Below, piece after piece: positions 60,996-64,000 of a stretch of 64,000 bases of DNA (its first letter is position 1; each line of letters starts with the position of its first letter). Both the position numbers and the translations under genes were made by a program. Below the pieces are notes generated by a model. That model did no database searches. It was not told the DNA's origin and saw only the letters and a program-made list of their open reading frames with translations. Source of the DNA: Pseudogulbenkiania ferrooxidans 2002 (lineage in GTDB: Bacteria; Pseudomonadota; Gammaproteobacteria; Burkholderiales; Chromobacteriaceae); the NCBI RefSeq assembly GCF_000174355.1, contig NZ_ACIS01000004.1, positions 62,001 to 126,000 on the forward strand, given 5' to 3'.

Positions 60996-61619
60996 ATGAT
61001 TTCAATGATGGATACCCAAGCGCTGGGCCTGGTTCCCATGGTGGTCGAGCAGAGCGGTCGTGGCGAGCGCGCTTACGACATCTACTCGCGGCTCTTGAAG
61101 GAACGCATCGTGTTCCTGGTTGGGCCCGTCACGGATGAGTCGGCCAATCTGGTGGTGGCCCAGATGTTGTTCCTTGAGTCGGAAAATCCGGACAAGGATA
61201 TCTATTTCTACATCAACTCGCCGGGCGGCTCGGTGTCGGCCGGCATGTCGATTTTCGACACCATGAACTTCATCAAGCCGGACGTGTCCACCCTGTGTAT
61301 CGGCCAGGCTGCCAGCATGGGGGCATTCCTGCTGTCCGCCGGTGCCAAGGGCAAGCGTTTTGCACTCCCGAACTCGCGCATCATGATTCACCAGCCGCTG
61401 GGCGGGTTCCAGGGACAGGCGTCCGACTTTGAGATTCACGCCAAGAACATCCTCTACATGAAGCGCCGCCTGAACGAGTTGCTTGCGTTGCATACCGGCC
61501 GCAGCATCGAGGAAATCGAGCGTGATACCGACCGTGACAACTTCATGTCGTCCGAAGAAGCGCTGGCTTACGGCTTGATCGACAAGATGCTGCAGTCCCG
61601 CCGGGACGCGCAGGCCTAA
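60996..61619 (+). CDS. clpP: ATP-dependent Clp protease proteolytic subunit
   Basis: A 207-residue serine protease of the ClpP tetradecamer. The catalytic triad is Ser107 ([11 protein letters not shown]), His132 (MIHQPLGG) and Asp181 (DRDNFMSS). The N-terminal [19 protein letters not shown] is typical. The start has GGAGCGG upstream. It lies 22 bp after tig and 18 bp before clpX. Confidence 0.97.
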   Translation: MISMMDTQALGLVPMVVEQSGRGERAYDIYSRLLKERIVFLVGPVTDESANLVVAQMLFLESENPDKDIYFYINSPGGSVSAGMSIFDTMNFIKPDVSTLCIGQAASMGAFLLSAGAKGKRFALPNSRIMIHQPLGGFQGQASDFEIHAKNILYMKRRLNELLALHTGRSIEEIERDTDRDNFMSSEEALAYGLIDKMLQSRRDAQA

Positions 61620-61637
61620 TCGGTACGGACATTGACA

Positions 61638-62912
61638 ATGGCTGATAAAAACAGCAACGAAAAACTGCTCTACTGCTCTTTTTGCGGCAAGAGTCAGCAT
61701 GAGGTGCAGCGGCTGATTGCTGGACCTCAGGTATTCATCTGCAACGAATGTGTCGAGTTGTGCAACGACATCATTCGAGAAGAATTGGAAAAAGGCGTTG
61801 GCATCGAGGCGGCCGAGGGTGAAGGCCAGCCGTTGCCGACCCCGCAAGAAATCCGCTCCGATCTGGATCAGTACATCATCGGTCAGGATATCGCCAAGAA
61901 GACGCTATCGGTGGCGGTGTACAACCACTACAAGCGTCTCTACACCCCGACCGACAAGGACGATGTCGAGCTCGCCAAGAGCAACATCCTGCTGATCGGC
62001 CCGACCGGTTCCGGCAAGACCCTGCTGGCGCAATCGCTGGCGCGCCTGCTGGATGTGCCGTTCGTGATCGCCGATGCCACCACCCTGACCGAAGCCGGTT
62101 ACGTGGGGGAGGATGTCGAGCACATCATTCAAAAGCTGCTGCAGAAGTGCGATTACGACGTGGAGAAGGCCCAGCGCGGCATTGTCTACATCGACGAGAT
62201 CGACAAGATCTCGCGCAAGTCGGAAAACCCGTCGATCACGCGGGACGTATCCGGCGAAGGCGTACAGCAGGCACTGCTCAAGCTGATCGAGGGCACGGTG
62301 GCATCTATCCCCCCGCAGGGCGGCCGCAAGCATCCGAACCAGGAGTTCATCCAGGTCGATACGACCAACATCCTGTTCATCTGCGGTGGTGCCTTCGACG
62401 GGCTGGAAAAAATCATCCGCCGTCGCTCGGAAAAGGGCGGCATCGGCTTTGGCGCCGAGGTCTCCTCCAAGGACGAGAGCAAGAGCATCTCGGTGCTGTT
62501 CAAGGACGTGGAGCCGGGTGATCTGATCAAGTTCGGCCTGATCCCCGAGCTGATCGGCCGCCTGCCGGTGGTGGCAACGCTGGAAGAGCTGGATGAAGAA
62601 GCGCTGGTGACCATTCTGACCCAGCCGAAGAACGCTCTGGTCAAACAGTACCAGCGCCTGTTCTCGCTGGAGGGGGTGGAGCTCGAGATTCGTCCGTCGG
62701 CCCTGCGCGTGATTGCCAAGCAGGCCTTGGTGCGCAAGACCGGTGCGCGTGGCTTGCGTTCCATTCTTGAGCGTGCGCTGCTCGATACCATGTACGAGCT
62801 GCCTTCGATGGATAACGTCTCCAGGGTGGTGGTCGACGAGAAAGTCATCGAGAAGGGTGACAAGCCGTTGTTCATTTACCAGGACAAGGACGACGAGGTG
62901 CAATCGGCCTGA
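61638..62912 (+). CDS. clpX: Clp protease ATP-binding subunit ClpX
   Basis: A 424-residue AAA+ unfoldase that feeds ClpP. It has an N-terminal zinc finger (Cys13, Cys16, Cys35, Cys38), Walker A GPTGSGKT near residue 121, pore loop GYVGED, Walker [10 protein letters not shown], and the sensor-2 region [15 protein letters not shown]. Length matches E. coli. The third gene of the proteostasis operon. Confidence 0.97.
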   Translation: MADKNSNEKLLYCSFCGKSQHEVQRLIAGPQVFICNECVELCNDIIREELEKGVGIEAAEGEGQPLPTPQEIRSDLDQYIIGQDIAKKTLSVAVYNHYKRLYTPTDKDDVELAKSNILLIGPTGSGKTLLAQSLARLLDVPFVIADATTLTEAGYVGEDVEHIIQKLLQKCDYDVEKAQRGIVYIDEIDKISRKSENPSITRDVSGEGVQQALLKLIEGTVASIPPQGGRKHPNQEFIQVDTTNILFICGGAFDGLEKIIRRRSEKGGIGFGAEVSSKDESKSISVLFKDVEPGDLIKFGLIPELIGRLPVVATLEELDEEALVTILTQPKNALVKQYQRLFSLEGVELEIRPSALRVIAKQALVRKTGARGLRSILERALLDTMYELPSMDNVSRVVVDEKVIEKGDKPLFIYQDKDDEVQSA

Positions 62913-62967
62913 GCCGGTTCCGCTCCCCATGAATTTCTGGTGCGATAAAACTGTTTTAGTATGGGCG

Positions 62968-62995
62968 TTGATATTTCGCCGCTCATCCCCCATTT
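62968..62995 (+). promoter_or_regulatory. Sigma-32-type heat-shock promoter before lon
   Basis: TTGATA-N14-CCCCATTT matches the heat-shock consensus (CTTGAA-N13-17-CCCCATNT) well in the -10 region. It lies 37 bp before the lon start. lon is a heat-shock gene in many proteobacteria. Confidence 0.6.
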
Positions 62996-63031
62996 CCCTA
63001 GCATCGATTCATGTAAGCAAGGTCAGGTGAT

Positions 63032-64000
63032 ATGCCGCAATCCGCAGAACTCAGAGAAGAGACCACGCTTCCACTGTTGCCCTTGAGGGACGTTGTCGTC
63101 TTCCCCCACATGGTGATCCCGCTGTTTGTCGGGCGGGCCAAGTCCATTTCCGCCCTTGAAAATGCCATGGACGAGGGCAAGCAAATCCTCCTGGTAGCTC
63201 AGCGCTCGGCGTCCAAGGACGAGCCGGAAGCCAGCGATCTGTACGGTGTCGGGACGATTGCTACCGTCTTGCAAATGCTCAAGCTGCCCGACGGCACCGT
63301 CAAAGTGCTGGTTGAGGGCCGACAGCGCGCCATCATCCAGCAAGTGCAGGATGAAGGTGATTGTTTTGTCGGTAAGGTCACCCCATTGACCAGCGATGGG
63401 GAAGACTCCACCGAGACCGAGGCGATGCGTCGCGCGCTGTTCGCCCAGTTCGAGCAGTACGTCAAGCTGAACAAGAAGATTCCGCCGGAAATCCTGACCT
63501 CGCTCGCCGGTATCGAACGAGCCGGGCGTATGGCCGACACCATCGTGGCCCACCTGCCGCTCAAGCTGGAGCAAAAGCAGGAAGTGCTGGAGATGTTCGA
63601 AGTCAAAGAACGCCTCGAGCATCTGTTGTCGCAGCTGGAAGGCGAGATCGACATCCTGCAGGTGGAAAAGCGCATCCGCGGCCGCGTCAAACGCCAGATG
63701 GAAAAGAGCCAGCGCGAGTACTACCTCAACGAGCAGGTCAAGGCCATCCAGAAAGAACTGGGTGAAATGGACGAGGCCAGCGACCTTGATGAGCTTGAGA
63801 AAAAGATCAAGGCTGCCGGTATGAGCAAGGAGGCTCGCGAGAAGGCGACCTCTGAACTCAAGAAGCTGAAAATGATGTCGCCGATGTCGGCGGAAGCCAC
63901 GGTGGTGCGCAACTACATCGAAACATTGCTCGATCTGCCGTGGAAGAAGAAGACCAAGATCAACAAGGATGTGGCCAACGCCGAGGTGGTGTTGGATGAA
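63032..64000 (+). CDS. lon: ATP-dependent protease Lon (3' truncated by window end)
   Basis: The first 323 residues of Lon are present; the reading frame is open at the window edge. The N-terminal LON substrate-binding domain is clear (TTLPLLPLRDVVVFPHMVIP, VKVLVEGRQRAIIQQVQ), followed by the helical linker (KQEVLEMFEVKERLEHLL, YYLNEQVKAIQKELGEMDE, YIETLLDLPWKKKT). The AAA+ and protease domains lie beyond. The ribosome site AGGTGAT precedes the ATG. It stands 119 bp after clpX with its own promoter. Confidence 0.96.
   Translation, partial: MPQSAELREETTLPLLPLRDVVVFPHMVIPLFVGRAKSISALENAMDEGKQILLVAQRSASKDEPEASDLYGVGTIATVLQMLKLPDGTVKVLVEGRQRAIIQQVQDEGDCFVGKVTPLTSDGEDSTETEAMRRALFAQFEQYVKLNKKIPPEILTSLAGIERAGRMADTIVAHLPLKLEQKQEVLEMFEVKERLEHLLSQLEGEIDILQVEKRIRGRVKRQMEKSQREYYLNEQVKAIQKELGEMDEASDLDELEKKIKAAGMSKEAREKATSELKKLKMMSPMSAEATVVRNYIETLLDLPWKKKTKINKDVANAEVVLDE

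Overview
This 64 kb window is high-GC proteobacterial chromosome (roughly 60-63% G+C by eye). Gene content and order point to a betaproteobacterium of the order Neisseriales, most likely a relative of Chromobacterium, Vogesella or Gulbenkiania. The evidence is conserved housekeeping order (cvpA-purF-metZ, tig-clpP-clpX-lon, divergent darP/pmbA), a PsrA-type fatty-acid regulator, and a frequently repeated short word that resembles the DNA uptake sequences of Neisseriaceae. The genus is an inference.

Region 1 (1-13.4 kb) is the accessory part. It starts inside a giant repetitive surface protein (DUF4347, tandem cadherin/Ig-like repeats, C-terminal Ig-like domain). Four tightly packed genes follow on the same strand: a TolC-family lipoprotein, a periplasmic HlyD-type adaptor, a second HlyD-type adaptor with an N-terminal GAF-like domain, and a large membrane protein that joins a PqqD-like domain, an M50 zinc protease and a HlyD-like arm. 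No ABC ATPase or RND pump is present, so this looks like an unusual export or processing apparatus for the adhesin. A GNAT acetyltransferase, a DUF6916 protein and a tail-collar (MdpB-like) protein follow. This is the best candidate for an undescribed system.

Region 2 (13.4-31 kb) holds a divergent CorA-like membrane protein, an aromatic/aspartate aminotransferase, an RsuA/RluF-type pseudouridine synthase, a PQQ-type sugar dehydrogenase, several small conserved proteins, an RhlE-type helicase, a beta-hydroxyacid dehydrogenase, an EAL protein, a double-receiver response regulator whose first receiver is dead, fructose-1,6-bisphosphatase, and a coupled uup - NlpC/P60 - unknown operon.

Region 3 (31-37.5 kb) is the folC-SPOR-cvpA-purF-metZ block with two small genes ahead of it. 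Region 4 (37.5-46.9 kb) is a fatty-acid degradation island: a PsrA-like TetR regulator, fadE, a thioesterase, fadL, a HAD-ECH bifunctional enzyme and a thiolase. Matching PsrA-type operators precede the regulator and fadL, and two mutually exclusive hairpins precede the thiolase.

Region 5 (46.9-55.5 kb) has a protein with a PilZ-like C-terminus, then darP-mog-yheT-trpC on the minus strand, then pmbA, a DNA glycosylase, a patatin and dsbB on the plus strand. Region 6 (55.5-64 kb) has a six-gene tRNA array (three Asp, two Val-UAC, one Val-CAC), accA, tilS, a Bax-inhibitor-1 protein, tRNA-Leu and the tig-clpP-clpX-lon proteostasis cluster; lon runs off the window and has a sigma-32-like promoter.

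Across the window the 9-mer TTGGCCGAA or its complement occurs about 16 times against roughly 0.5 expected. The extended consensus is AGGTTGGCCGAAG, and I flag it as a possible DNA uptake sequence dialect.
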